A stretch of 64,000 bases of DNA from Artocarpus heterophyllus. Taxonomy: Eukaryota; Streptophyta; Magnoliopsida; Rosales; Moraceae. The notes under the pieces are model-generated. The model ran no database searches. It was not told the origin of the DNA and saw nothing but the letters and a program-made list of their open reading frames with translations. Where the stretch lies: positions 12,609,219-12,673,218 of the forward strand of contig CM046341.1 of NCBI GenBank assembly GCA_025403435.1. Reading direction: 5' to 3'. The number at the start of each line of letters is the position of its first letter. Position 1 is the stretch's first letter. A program made the position numbers and the translations under genes. Positions 33,970-45,085 of this stretch are shown one piece after another.

Positions 33970-35561
33970 AACAAGAGCAGAAACATAAGCCTGTTCGCCC
34001 TTCTTCACTTCTACCTTGAACTAATTGGAAGATTGTAGTTCAATCTCCTTTCCCTTTTTGTTGTTCTATCCACCGCTTGGACAAAGAATGGGGAATTCTA
34101 TTTATCATCGAAAATTCCATGCAAATAGGGCACCATTGAAACTTTGGCCTTAACCAAGAACTCAACACCAAGGATTAAATTGAAATCATTGAGTGGAACA
34201 ACCGTCATTTTGATCTCAGTTTCCCAAGAGCTATGATGTGATTGGCCGCTGTAAAACCTTAAATTAGCCTTGCCTTTGAATTCACTGCTTTCAACTTGCT
34301 GGAATTATTTGTCACAGTGAGTCCCAGTCTATCCGCTTCATTTTGAGATACGAAATTGTTTATGACACCACTATCCATCATTGCATGCACTTCCTGCCCA
34401 TTCACCCGCACCATCGCATATGACAAACCTTGAATTAGGTCTGTCTCTCCATAGTGATGGCATTGAATAACTGTAAGGGGTTCATGCGACTCGTGACTTC
34501 ACTAGACTCGGCATCACTATCATCTCCGACTTGTGCAATTAGCACACTAAATTTCTCTTTCTCGGGACCATCTTTGGCTCGGTGAGGGCCATTACAAAGG
34601 AAACAGCCTGTGTTCTTGTTCTGGTTCGTCACTATTCTTCTTTTTCTGGCCATCATTCTTCTTCCCCTCTTTAGAGGAAAGGAACTTGTTCTTCTTATCG
34701 CTGCCACCTCTCTTGTTTTCTGTGGATGAACTGAAAAATTTGTAATCAACAAGACCATCAGCCGCAGCCATGGCAAAGGGAAGATCTTTTACACTTTGCC
34801 TACACAACTCCGTGGGTGCCCATGGCTAGAACCTAGACAAGAAATTGAACAACTTGTCTTCTTCCAACATGTTCTCGAAGTCCAACAAAAAAAAAAACTG
34901 AAATTCTTTACATAATCTCTCACTATACCAGTATGCTTCAACTTTTTAAGGCCGGACTCTCTCGCCACCAGTGCCTTATTGGATGGTGAGAATTGATCCT
35001 TTAATTCTTTCTTCAGGGAATCCCAGGTCGCGATCCGGGGCCAACCTACACTTGCATCATCTTCCATCTGAGTGCGCCACCATAGTTTTGCATCTTTGGA
35101 CAAAAATATGCTAGTCATCACAACCTGCTCCTCATCAGGCACACGGGCAGCCTTGAAACACTGCTATACATCTCATAGAAAATTCTCAAGTTCCTTCGCA
35201 CTCCAAGCGGAATTGAAGCACTTAGGTCCAGGGACCTTCACTTTTGAGGCAGCGCCTTCAGACTTAGAAACGGGGCTATTTGTTGCCTTCTTTAACACGA
35301 CAACATTAGTTCAACACCCAAGAAACTTGTTTTAACTGAGGCGACAAACTCAGAGAATTCAACAATCATGGTCTGCAACCATGATTCAAAATCCTTCATC
35401 CAGTCCCGTTGAGCATTCTCTAGTGATAAGATTCGGTCTGCCTGTTGTTCATTTTGAACAGCCAGGCTCGTGACATTGTCTAATGTCGAAGCACCAACAA
35501 AGTCCTCCAATCGAAAGACTCTCTCCCTCAACTCGTTCGTCTGAACAAGCCACACGCCCAA
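33970..35561 (-). pseudogene. gag and partial protease of the deleted gypsy element
   Basis: Minus strand: a heptad-like N-terminal piece (ENAQRDWMKDFESWLQTMI) comes first, then the gag domain with DAKLWWRTQMEDDASVGWPR, TWDSLKKELKDQFSPSNKAL and KKLKHTGIVRDYVKNFS. A Lys/Ser-rich linker leads to the zinc knuckle CFLCNGPHRAKDG, whose third Cys is Gly. The protease start AMMDSGVINNFVSQ lies near 34380-34330 and its end piece LGVEFLVKAKV near 34180-34150. Frameshifts occur at about 34800-34880 and 35140-35290. Known: this is the gag-protease part of a gypsy polyprotein. It is not functional. Confidence 0.82.
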
Positions 35562-35569
35562 TAATTAAT

Positions 35570-35584
35570 TGGGCTTTGATACTA
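35570..35584 (-). other. primer-binding-site relic
   Basis: Minus strand TAGTATCAAAGCCCA resembles TGGTATCAGAGCC, the site complementary to initiator tRNA-Met used by many plant elements. Confidence 0.65.
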
Positions 35585-36421
35585 GTTCTCACAGAGTCAA
35601 TTTTCACCTAAATTTACACCGCTGTGATGGCCTAAGCGACCGCTACTTAGTCAACCAATCTCTCACACACAAGCACACGAGCCTCAAGAGATAGAGGGAC
35701 CAACACACTCAACAACAATCCAACGTAATCGAAACACAAGGGAACACACACATATACAGGAAATCCCCTCCTAACCTTTATTATTCTCGCAATAAAGGAT
35801 TACAAAGTGTTTACACTTGTAGGATAAAGGCATGCCCATGTCTTTCCTCAAAACCGAAGATATAAAGCCATACAAGGGATGGTTGACACCCTCAATTGCC
35901 TAGGCTGTGTTGGAACCAATCAGCAACAAACACATAGACAAGGCTGATAACGGTCAGCCTTGCATGCGGCAGGGCCTCCCAACAAGCCACATGGTCTTCA
36001 GACAAGGATCAACGTCCAACAGAACTTGCACAAGTGCACAGATCCTGTTAACCACTATTAATTGCCACCCACGTGTTTCTGACCAGGTTTTTGAACCAAT
36101 CTAAGAATTGTGGCGCCTTACTGCCACTAAGAACTTTTGACCATGCCACATAGGCTTGGACTCCTATAGCCAGCCTTTGAAAGTCACCACTCATAGCAAA
36201 ACTATGCCACCCAACTCGAGTATAGCAACATGTATGCAGCCTGACACACATGATCGTGTGCTAGTCCTCCTAATTAGCCAGGAGTGGCCTAAGGCATGTC
36301 AGCATGGCCTAAGGCCATGTCACACGCTACCGACATGCCTTAGTGCCCATGCCATTGCCAATGGCCTTGATGAGCTTAACTCACCAAGCCACCGCGTATG
36401 CCAACTTCTAAGAGGCTAACA
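35585..36421 (-). repeat. 5' LTR of the deleted gypsy element
   Basis: About 837 bp. On the minus strand it begins TGTTAGCCTCTTAG at 36421 and ends next to the primer-binding site. The usual terminal CA looks mutated. Confidence 0.82.
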
Positions 36422-38070
36422 GAAAGATACATTTATAAGGACCACATTTGAAAAGAAAGATATATTAACTATAATAAAATACTTTTAAAAAAAAAAGAAA
36501 ATAATGAAATGCCATGTGTCAATGGCATATTGATTTGCATATTGACATTTTTATATACAGTAAGATAAGATAAGATATCTTATAGTTCAAATTTTTTTGT
36601 CTCAATTTATATTTTTTGAAGGTACAAAAATATCCTTAAGATTTGTTACATATGATAAAATTTCATCATAACAATCTTTTGTATCAAAAAAAGGACAAAA
36701 AGACAAAATACCGTTAAATAGTCTTAGAAAAACATTTTAAATGCTTAAAAACATCAAAACCCTATATAAAACATAGTCTTTTGAAAAGTATACTAGATTT
36801 GTAAATCTCATTGGCTCCAACATGACAACACCCCACAGACCACCCAAGCACCGTCATGCCACACAAGCTCATCAGATGGCTGTTCTACCACATGACACCT
36901 AGAGGCCAACCCTAATATTGAGCCCTCGCACTAGATCCTCTTCTCCTTCCCCCATCACCACCCTCACCCCCACCTTTAGCCCTTTCACAAAATATATTTA
37001 CCCCACGCCTCATGTCCAACCTCAATGCCAAGTACTTCCAACCCACACAACACGTCACGTCAAACTTCAACGCCAAGTACTTCCAACCCCGCATGACCCC
37101 CAATTCCAGATTCACCTCCCCTAACTCTCGCGTTGTCGCACTTGGTCTACCTCAACCTCACTCTCCTTGGTCTAGCTATGTGGTTATTTTGTAGCATTGT
37201 GTGGGGTTTTCTTTTCTTCTTACATTCAACAAAAATAATTTTGTTCACAGAAATATTAGTCTTAAAATATTTTGTCTTGTCATCTCATTTTTCTTTTAAG
37301 CACACAAGAGAAATTGGAACAAAATTTTCAGAGTTTTTAAAAACAAAAGGATAAAAAAACAAAAACAAAGTAAAACAAGTGTATTTGTGTAGATATCTCA
37401 TTCTAGTTGTACATATCTCAAATTACAGAGTTAAAAAATGCATCATAGTCAAGTACAAAGTCTCTCTCTTCCTTCCTATATTCATCTCAAACTCCGGTAT
37501 TCTTATCATGTGGGAGAGATTAGGAATTCATTCAAAGGAACAATATTTATTATGTTATTATTTCAATGTGCGGCAAACCTTAAGTAGTACATTAACATTC
37601 ATTTCTTTGAGGACAACCATTGAAGAAGGCCCTTTGTTTTTTTTTTTTTTTGGTTCCTGAAGAGGTATAAACGTGTTAAACAGCCAACAATTGGTAGAAT
37701 GGGGGCTCTACCAAAAGCACGCAATGACACAATTAGTGGATCGGCCTCCTTCTTTCGATTCTACAAGCAAGCGGGTTATATGAACGGACATAAAGACTTA
37801 ACAATAGGTAACATATTATTAGGGAAACCGTCACAAAATTAAATCAATCATACTTCAATTCCATTTTCTAAACGGATGAAAAATCACGTGATATGAAAAT
37901 TTTGTTACAAGTTAAAGTGAAGATAGAACCACACAAATTAAAGCAATACCACCACGACGGTTAATATTGCATCGTGTAAGCAAATATCAATCCGAAAGAT
38001 GACAATGTTTCGGAGAGTGTCAGTTTTGAACTCATGACCTCCACCTATTCTAGTATCATATTAATTTACA
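36422..38070. other. spacer with a C-rich patch, no gene supported
   Basis: 36900-37150 is C-rich and open on the plus strand, with Pro/Thr/Ser composition. It contains a short tandem duplication (CAATGCCAAGTACTTCCAAC and CAACGCCAAGTACTTCCAAC, near 37021 and 37066). I see no family motif. A poly-T run at 37640-37651 precedes an unassigned GC-richer segment (37690-37800). Confidence 0.5.
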
Positions 38071-38890
38071 AGGTTATTAACACTACCAGCCCTTAGACTT
38101 TATGATCTCTTTTATTTTTGCTCCTAAACTTTAAAATTTCACCACTTTACCCTCTTAAATTTTAAAACTCTTCACTTTGCCCCTGAATTTTTAAAATCAT
38201 CATTTTCCCCTTAAATATCAAAGCTCCTGAGTTTGTTTCCTAACTTTTGGATTTTCTGGTCAAATAAACGAAATTAATCCCACGTTATTCACACATTGGT
38301 CACCTTTAAGGAAAAAAATAATATTTTATTACTCTTAAGTTTTGTTTCACATTTACATTCTCACTTGACGCTTTTTTTAATCTAAATTCTCATTCAGGAG
38401 AGGTTTGCCCATAGATTTCTTCTTATTTTTATTGCATAACTTTTTTAAAAAATAGATATTGTTCACAGATATTTGAATTTGAATACTAGATTAGATGAGC
38501 TACAAATTAAAAATGAGGAGATATCGATAAACAATATCAAGAAGAAATTTACATACAGATCTTTTTTTAAATAAAAGCAAATAAAAAAAATTAAATGAGA
38601 GTATAAACATGAAACAAAACTTAGAGGGATAAAATCACTTCTTTTTTTTCTTACAGGTAACCCATATGCGAATCATGTGAGCTTAATTCTCTCTATTTGA
38701 ATAAAAAATCAAAAAATATGAGACAAAATGATGAGCTTTGACTGTTCAAGGGTAAAATTATCATTTTTACAGTTCAAGAGGCAAAGTAAGGTGTTTTGAA
38801 AGTTCAAGGAATAAAGCGGTGATTTTTAAAGTTCATGAGGCAAAGTGATGAAAAACTTAAAGTTTAGGGGCTATTAGTATTAATAATCCT
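38071..38890. mobile_element. foldback element: two inverted arms of about 390 bp
   Basis: The left arm, starting AGGTTATTAACACTA at 38071, is an imperfect inverted copy of the right arm ending at 38890 (inverse AGGATTATTAATACTA). The match continues through AGCCC(T)TA, CACTTT(A/G)CC, AAAATCATCATTTT, TCAAAGCTC, GGTTACC/GGTCACC and TAAGTTTTGTTTCA, to near the centre at about 38480. The arms contain internal short repeats of a CACTTTGCC(T/C)C-like motif. No ORF. The shape suits a foldback or Mutator-like element; no clean target duplication was seen. Confidence 0.85.
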
Positions 38891-38960
38891 AGTTTATATT
38901 TTTTCTCAAAAAAGCTTAAGATATTAAGAAATAGACTAACAATAATTTTCTATACGATAT

Positions 38961-39215
38961 TATTATTTTGGTACCTCGTGTTTTGATAAAACAAAAAATT
39001 GATGTCATGTTGTTTTGAAATTATCAAAAAGGTACCTTACCAATTTTAAAAACATCATTTTATCCCCTTTTGAGTTCTTCTTGGGCTTCTTTGTAAATAG
39101 ATTCAATATGCCAAAATAATATTTTTAAAAACAATAAGGTACTTTTTTCTTATGTTTCAAATAACATGATACCAATTTAGTACTTTGTCAAAACATGGGT
39201 TCTAAAATGATAATA
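38961..39215. mobile_element. MITE with about 108-bp inverted ends
   Basis: TATTATTTTGGTACC...GATAAAACAA...GGTACCTTACC on the left is mirrored on the right by TATTATCATTTTAGAACC...GACAAAGTACT...AGTACCTTATTG. Pairing is imperfect but continuous for about 108 bp. It ends 21 bp before the TATA box of the SPH gene at 39321. Confidence 0.8.
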
Positions 39216-39236
39216 ACCCATTTTTATATTCAAACC

Positions 39237-39248
39237 TATATATAAATA
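39237..39248 (+). promoter_or_regulatory. TATA box of SPH gene 3
   Basis: TATATATAAATA, 84 bp before the ATG at 39321; a consensus plant TATA box at a normal distance. Confidence 0.65.
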
Positions 39249-39320
39249 TGTACAACACGTTCCAAGGATTTATGCAAAAAGAAACCCAAGAAAAAAAAAA
39301 AGTAGTATTTCTGCAATACG

Positions 39321-39746
39321 ATGGCCAGTGGTCAAATCTTCTCATTCATCTTCCTTGTTCTTGCAACTTTTCTCACTAGCACTCTACCATTTGATACCAA
39401 CCATAAAGATGACCACAATCATCACTTGGCCATTGTTCACATCACCAATTCTTTGCCAAACGAGAACAACTCAAACCCAACAATGAAGATCCGATGTAAT
39501 TCCAGACACACAAATCTTGGCGTCAAAGCACTCAACAGAAGTGATCACTACCGTTGGATCGTTGAAGAAAAGGCCTTGTATTTTTGTGAAGCTCTTTGGG
39601 GAAACTTGATTGCTTCTTGGCATGCGTTTCAGCCAAAGAGAGACGTCGGACATGTGTCTGTTTTCTGGTTGGTCAAACAGAATGGATTTTTTCTTAGCTG
39701 GGATAACTCCACTTGGGTGAAAAAGTCTGTTTGGGAGACTGAGTAA
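39321..39746 (+). CDS. S-protein homologue (SPH), His/Asp-rich subtype
   Basis: A 141-residue single-exon protein, close paralogue of 20241-20678: the last 56 residues match at 49 positions. Residues 1-22 form a signal peptide. Residues 25-35 are Asp, His, Asn and Lys only, then the SPH core follows: AIVHITNSLPNEN, KIRCNSRHTNLGV (Cys59), YRWIVEEKALYFCEALWG (Cys89), WHAFQPKRD, VFWLVKQNGFFLS, ending in DNSTWVKKSVWETE. Only two cysteines remain in the mature protein; the C-terminal pair of typical SPH proteins is replaced. Known: SPH proteins are secreted, and PrsS of poppy is a self-incompatibility ligand, but the function of this subtype is unknown. A good TATA box lies 84 bp upstream, so it is probably expressed. 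Confidence 0.92.
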   Translation: MASGQIFSFIFLVLATFLTSTLPFDTNHKDDHNHHLAIVHITNSLPNENNSNPTMKIRCNSRHTNLGVKALNRSDHYRWIVEEKALYFCEALWGNLIASWHAFQPKRDVGHVSVFWLVKQNGFFLSWDNSTWVKKSVWETE

Positions 39747-39894
39747 AAGTTTTTTTTTTTTTTTCCTTAATAAAAATATATGACCAAGTGTTAATTCAGA
39801 GTATGTTGTTCTTTTTGCTTTCGTTACATAACTTTTTTTTTTTTTCATACTTTTTGTTAAATCAGCTTCTTGAAAACTTCGACCAAAAGTAAAC

Positions 39895-40190
39895 TTAGAT
39901 TTTTACAACATCAGAAATTGCAGATGAAGAACAATCACACACAGAGAATAGAACACCAGCAATTACGTGGTTCGATCAAATCAGGATCTACATCCACGGG
40001 AGGGCAATCCTCTAATCCACTAGCTTTTGAAAAACAACAATTACAATCTTCTATAGAGCGTAACTCTTTCTCTCAGTCCGTTTCCTATACCCTCTGTCTC
40101 TTTCTCTCGAGTTTTCTGTCCGCTACAGAGCCACACGCGAACAAAGGATGCGTAGACGGCTGTTTGTTTAAACCTTTTTCTTTCAATATT
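39895..40190. repeat. LTR-like retrotransposon fragment
   Basis: GCAATTACGTGGTTCGATCA, AGGATCTACATCCACGGG and AGGGCAATCC resemble a block common in plant copia LTRs (antisense). No internal region or partner LTR was seen, so it could be a solo or partial LTR. The 112-residue open frame here is not a gene in my view. Confidence 0.4.
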
Positions 40191-40209
40191 ATATATAAAA
40201 TTTTATAAA

Positions 40210-42229
40210 AATTGCTTTCCACCCCTTAATATAAATTGATCAAATTATGCTTCTTTAAGCTAGCGTTGCCAATTTTGGAGAGAATCCTTGGTATATATCT
40301 GATTTAAGTTCACTTTTTTTTTTTTTTTGAAAGTGTTCACATATTGTTCTTCTTACTAGAACAAAAAATTCTCTGTTAATTGAGGTAGGTTTACAATAAT
40401 AACTATTGGCCGTGTGTGATTGATATTACTTTTTTATTTGTTTTAGAAGTGAAAAAAAAAAAAATGGATGCATTCTCTCAAGCAACATTCAAAGAGATCT
40501 TCCCCTTCATTTCACTTTTTATCTTTATCTTGGGTGGTTCCTTTACTTAACAACCATAGACAATTAAAAAAGGGAGGAAATGAAAAAAATTCTAGTAAAT
40601 AGTATTTTTATTTTTTAAAAGTTTTAAAAAGATTTGTAGTAAATAACAGTAAATAGAAAATATACATAATAAAAAAAATTTTACTTATCTATTTAATAAG
40701 AATACAAAAATTTTTACCAATAAATTCTTTTTATTGATATTTACTATATTTAAATTTTTTCAAAATCTACTATTACTTATAAAAATTCAAAAATCTGTTA
40801 CTTCTCTCATTCTTGGGTTTAAACAGGGTCATTTACACAAACATCCAAATAAAACACCTTGAATCTAAAATATCTGCTAATTACTTTATTTATATAAATG
40901 TCAACAACGATGCCTACAAGACCATTGTAACCTTAAATAATGAAGAAAATAAAAATAATAATGAATGTTTAAAATAGGAAGCTGTAAGATAAAAATAAAT
41001 AAATAGATAAACACAAATACTCATTTTCTATTGTTTTCTTTTAAAACTAAAAACAAATAGTTAACAATCAGGAAAAAAAAAAATGAATGATGAAATAAAA
41101 TAGAAAGTCAATTATTTAATTAATGATATCAAATTTTAAAATTTTAAAACGGGAATTTGCTCTATTCGAAACAAACCAAATTAATACACACACACATACA
41201 CACATATATATATATATATATATATATTATTCTCACATGAAAAGAAAAAAAAAAACGTGAATAATGTTACTTTTCTACGTAATTTTATTATTATAAATAG
41301 AAAGAAATTTTAAAATTGAAACATTTTATTATCATAATATGTCAAAAATTATCAAAATGAACTAAATATATCTCACTGAAAGCGAAAAAAATTATCATCA
41401 TTTGCATCGCTTACTAGGTTTCACTTTGATATTTAAATATAAAATTACAAAAAAGAAAAGCTTCATTATTGTAAATTCGTCAAAAATTATAATAATAAAA
41501 CTAATGTGTAAGACGTAAATACACCAAACAACAATATAAAATAAAAAGGCATGCGCCAAGCATAAAGTATAATAGAAACACATTGTTGTGGTTCATAAAC
41601 TAAGCGACAACAAATAATGCAAAAAGGGCAAACAAAAAGATAATAAGAAAACAATGACAATGAAAAAGAAAAAGTAACGACAAATGCAAAAAAAGAAAAA
41701 GAAAAAGCAGAGACAAATGCTCAAGTTACCTAATGAACAAAGAGAGCATGCGAGGGAAAATGAGATTGTGAAGTACGTTTGAAATTTTCATGTGCAAGTG
41801 GCAAGCCAGGGAAAAAAAAAAAAAAAGTTTGATTTCAACTTTAGCGTGCGTATAAAAGTGGAAGGTACAATTAAAAAAAAATGGAAGGTGCCGCTCAAAA
41901 AAAAACAAAGGCTCAACTACAATGAATATTCTAATAATCTAACATGCATATTGAGCCCAAAATATAAAGAAAATGCCCAAAATATATGAAAGGGGTATAA
42001 CTAATAACACATTTTATATTTTAAAAAGATAGATATATATATCTAATATCGTGTAAAAAGATACATTTTTAGACTCGAGATGTCTAAAGTAGAACATTTG
42101 TGCAGTTACTTCTAGCAAGGGGCACTATGTCATTCTAATTGTATTTTTTTAAAATGAATTAACTAAAGCGGACAACTAGCATTAAGATAGCGAGTTATAT
42201 ATCAGCTAACTTGGCACCCAACTTACTAA
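40210..42229. other. AT-rich spacer, no gene seen
   Basis: Long A/T tracts and a (CA)n(TA)n microsatellite at 41185-41228. Short open frames are A/T-driven. Confidence 0.55.
41185..41228. repeat. (CA)n(TA)n microsatellite
   Basis: An ACACACACACATACACAC run passes directly into a TATATA run. Confidence 0.9.
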
Positions 42230-42539
42230 TTACCTCGTACTAAGCCAGCCACTCCATTTATTAATAGTAATAAAAAAAAATAAAAAAAAACAATAAAGTT
42301 TGCAAAAAGGATAGAGCCTAAAGCTGAAAGCTACACGTAAACGATCAAACTGAAGCTCACACCCTGTCAATAGACTACAGATATGCCTTGTTAAAAATTC
42401 CAGCCAAAAACTCAACAAGATTGGATGGGAAAAAGAGTAGATATATATTCTATGGAATCGGCTTATGTAGAAAAAGTTGATAACTAGGTAAACTCGCCAG
42501 GTCTCTTGCAACAAGTTGAGAACAGAAGTCCGGAGTTGA

Positions 42540-43235
42540 AACCGCCAATGAAGGGAAGATGCTTGAGCTCCAAAGGCTGCTAGTCTGTCGACAACCTTAT
42601 TCCCTTCGCGACACATGTGAGAAGCTCAGTAAGAGACCGAATTATGACAGTGAAGCGCAAAAGTCCATCTATTTTTAAAATCACCAAGGAACTGTATCCT
42701 TTCTATTTATTAACAAATCAACAACATAGGTGGTGTCACATTGAAACCAAAGGTTATCTCAGTTGAATCTCTTGACAAAATCAATAGCAATAATCGCCCG
42801 CATTTAGAATACCTAGAGGTTTGTCAACACAACCCTTGCAAAAACCTCTGTAGGTATGAAAAATGTCCCTTGAGCCCGCAATGCCAGGAGTCCCATTAGC
42901 TGAGCCGTTACTATTAATTTTAAACCAATTTGATATAGGAGGATGCCACTCAACTTCATTAATCTTCGTAGCAGCTCTACTTCTACAATGAAAGTTGAAA
43001 TGTCTCAAAATTAATAAATTATAAACCGAATTAATCATATAATCATTCTCTAGGACCCCTGCTCTCTGAATTGCCGCCCAAATGCCAGCGAACACAGAAT
43101 GAGATGTACGATATGGTTTATTTAGAAGAACTTACAAATAATCCAATGACCGGAGATGATACCAGCGCACCACAAATTGAAAACCTGTCTTCGATCTTTA
43201 AGGGCCCCTCCAAAAGTTGATTAATCCCTGCAAAT
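42540..43235 (-). pseudogene. LINE RNase H (RVT_3-type) relic
   Basis: Minus strand: RRQVFNLWCAGIISGHWII (about 43190-43130) is the C-terminal linker after a LINE reverse transcriptase. Next comes FAGIWAAIQRAGVLEN and then the RNase H start EWHPPISNWFKINSNGSANG, PGIAGSRDIFHTYRGFCKGC (about 42950-42830), where the first catalytic Asp is Asn. After a gap with stops the end motif CREGNKVVDRLAAFGAQA (42616-42560) appears, the family's HIYREGN..ADRLA. Known: plant L1-type LINEs and derived host genes carry this RNase H. Decay is by stops and an internal deletion. Confidence 0.78.
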
Positions 43236-43357
43236 AAATCTAGAGGAATTCACATAAATATCATTTTTTAGACTTAATTTTTATTTATGTCATAAAATGT
43301 GAAAAGTTCTTATGCCATAAACTTTAAATGCCACAAAATAGATTCAAGAGAATATTA

Positions 43358-43477
43358 GGGCCTGTTTGTTTCGATACTTGAATCACGGTTCAAATCATTT
43401 TGCTACAGTATTTTCTCTCACAAAAATTTAAATCTTTATTCAAATACTCTATTCAAATACTCGAACCAAACGGGCCC
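43358..43477. mobile_element. Tourist-like MITE, copy 1
   Basis: Ends GGGCCTGTTTG and CAAACGGGCCC (inverted), flanked by TTA on both sides (43355-43357 and 43478-43480). A 3-bp TTA/TAA duplication with this end is the PIF/Harbinger (Tourist) signature. The interior shares TTTTGCTACAGTATTTTCTC with copies at 55335 and 55939. Confidence 0.88.
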
Positions 43478-44474
43478 TTAGTTCCACATGTCCTGACAGG
43501 ACATTCCGAAAATCTCCCACATGTCCCTGGGACATTTCCACAACAACAACGACAAAAATAGAAAAAAAAAAAAAAAAAAGAGAGAGAGAGAGAAAAAAAG
43601 AAGAAGAAATAATTGCAACAATAACAAGTGTATATCACCAATTATCAAAATAAAGATTAATTATTCATTTCACAGCCTCCCTGCATCAAAAGATTGTGTA
43701 ATAAGAATTCAACTACAATTAAAAAAAACTGCAATTTGGAGGGAAAAAAGAAAAGAAAAATGCTACAGGAAAAAGAAAAAAGAAGCAAAAAAGATGAATT
43801 GAGTGCTTAAAAGTTAAAACACTTAATTAATTCCATTGGTACATGATAGGGCGTAAGACTCTTTATCAAGAACGCATCGGAGACACAAGTTCATGAGATG
43901 TATTTGCACAATATATAAATAACAATGCATCCATTTCTCTACGAGCATTAATGTATCAATAAGCCAATTCTAGTTTCACCAAACTCGCACAACCAAAACG
44001 GAAAGAAAGAAAAATCAATAGAGGATGAAAGTGACAAAGCAGAGTAAAATTGCGAGAGATTTACCTTGCAAGCAGTCACAAATCTCGGCCTGAATTCACA
44101 CAGATAAATCAAAAAGCAAAAATAATAATAATTCATACGTGTAAAAAAAAAAGAAAACCTTTTGCAAATCAACGAAATTAAAAGAACATGTAAGTGCCAA
44201 AGCACTTAAACTTGATCGATAATAATAGATCCTAGAATCTAAATTTCTCTCATAAGCTAGTAAATTAAAATAAAGGTGCAAAAAAAAAACAAAAAAAAAA
44301 AAAACAAAACAAAACAAAAACAAAAAAAAGGAATTAACGAGGATCAATTTGAAGAATAAGTACCTTATCTTAAAACAGATCTGGCTACCTCATGAAAGGA
44401 ATGCCATGCCGGAGATCGTTATTGCCGAGGGGAGATCATCGTAACTCCGACGTTCCCTTAGTTCATCGGAGCTC

Positions 44475-44502
44475 GACCACGAAGGTTTTCTCCTTCGTGG
44501 TC
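44475..44502. other. perfect 11-bp hairpin
   Basis: GACCACGAAGG, loop TTTTCT, CCTTCGTGGTC. Stable inverted repeat inside the GC-rich block; function unknown. Confidence 0.6.
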
Positions 44503-45085
44503 ATGGATCTCATGTTTCTCACAGATTGCCAGCATCGTCGCGCGCCGGAAGCTTTAGCGTTTTCTCCTTGGACGATCGTCACGCGAAGAGAGAAATAAAG
44601 GCAGCAACGAAGAGAGATGGAGAGAAAGCTTCAGCGTTCTAGCAATCGTCCGTTGTTGCTGTTCCAAATCCGGCTACATCGTCGTCGCAGCTTTCTGCTT
44701 TAATCACACCGTAGATTGCTGCCGTCAGAGTAGTTATTCATCGTAGCTCTAGTTTCGCTCGTAGTCAAAGCAGAGGAGGATGGTTGTTTCATAGAGAGAG
44801 ATCTTGATCTGCTCCATAGCTAGCGCAAACTCCAAATCAGCGATCTTCAGGCACCTGGCGTGAGCTCCGACGATGGGCGGAGGAAGAGAGATCAGAGAGA
44901 AAGAGGAAGAGAGAGGTTAGAGAGAGAGTTGGATTTGTTGATTTTGGTTGAAGAAAAAACTATTTAAAGCACCATAGATATTATTTGTAAAAGTGGCAGT
45001 CGTGTGAGCGTGGCATATATTTTCCAATCTTAAGTTTTTGTGGCATAAAAAAATATAATTTTCTCATAAATCTAAGTGGAATTCA

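Larger units (their letters stand above)
33331..36421 (-). mobile_element. Ty3/gypsy retrotransposon, minus strand, pol deleted
   Basis: Two long direct repeats (33331-33965 and 35585-36421) flank a segment coding on the minus strand for gag and the start of the protease only. The larger LTR is 5' on that strand. Next to it lies a sequence resembling the initiator-Met primer-binding site. RT, RNase H and integrase are missing, and so are about 170 bp of the 3' LTR, so one deletion removed pol and part of the LTR. No target duplication found. Confidence 0.82.
43240..45085. mobile_element. possible Mutator-like element carrying a GC-rich segment
   Basis: The left side GGAATTCACATAAATATCA and the right side, read inversely GAATTCCACTTAGATTTATG, are related but imperfect. 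The interior changes from AT-rich to a GC-rich block (44380-44950) that looks like a host 5' UTR on the minus strand (CT-rich, ATG near 44818). A Tourist element sits inside at 43358-43477. No transposase and no target duplication were found, so this is tentative. Confidence 0.3.

Noticed and set aside
36912..37194. Pro/Thr-rich overlapping frames
   Set aside because: Explained by a C-rich patch and a short duplication; no signal peptide or known repeat motif such as extensin SPPPP.
39870..40208. 112-residue plus-strand frame after SPH gene 3
   Set aside because: Overlaps an LTR-like fragment; composition is that of an LTR, not of a protein.
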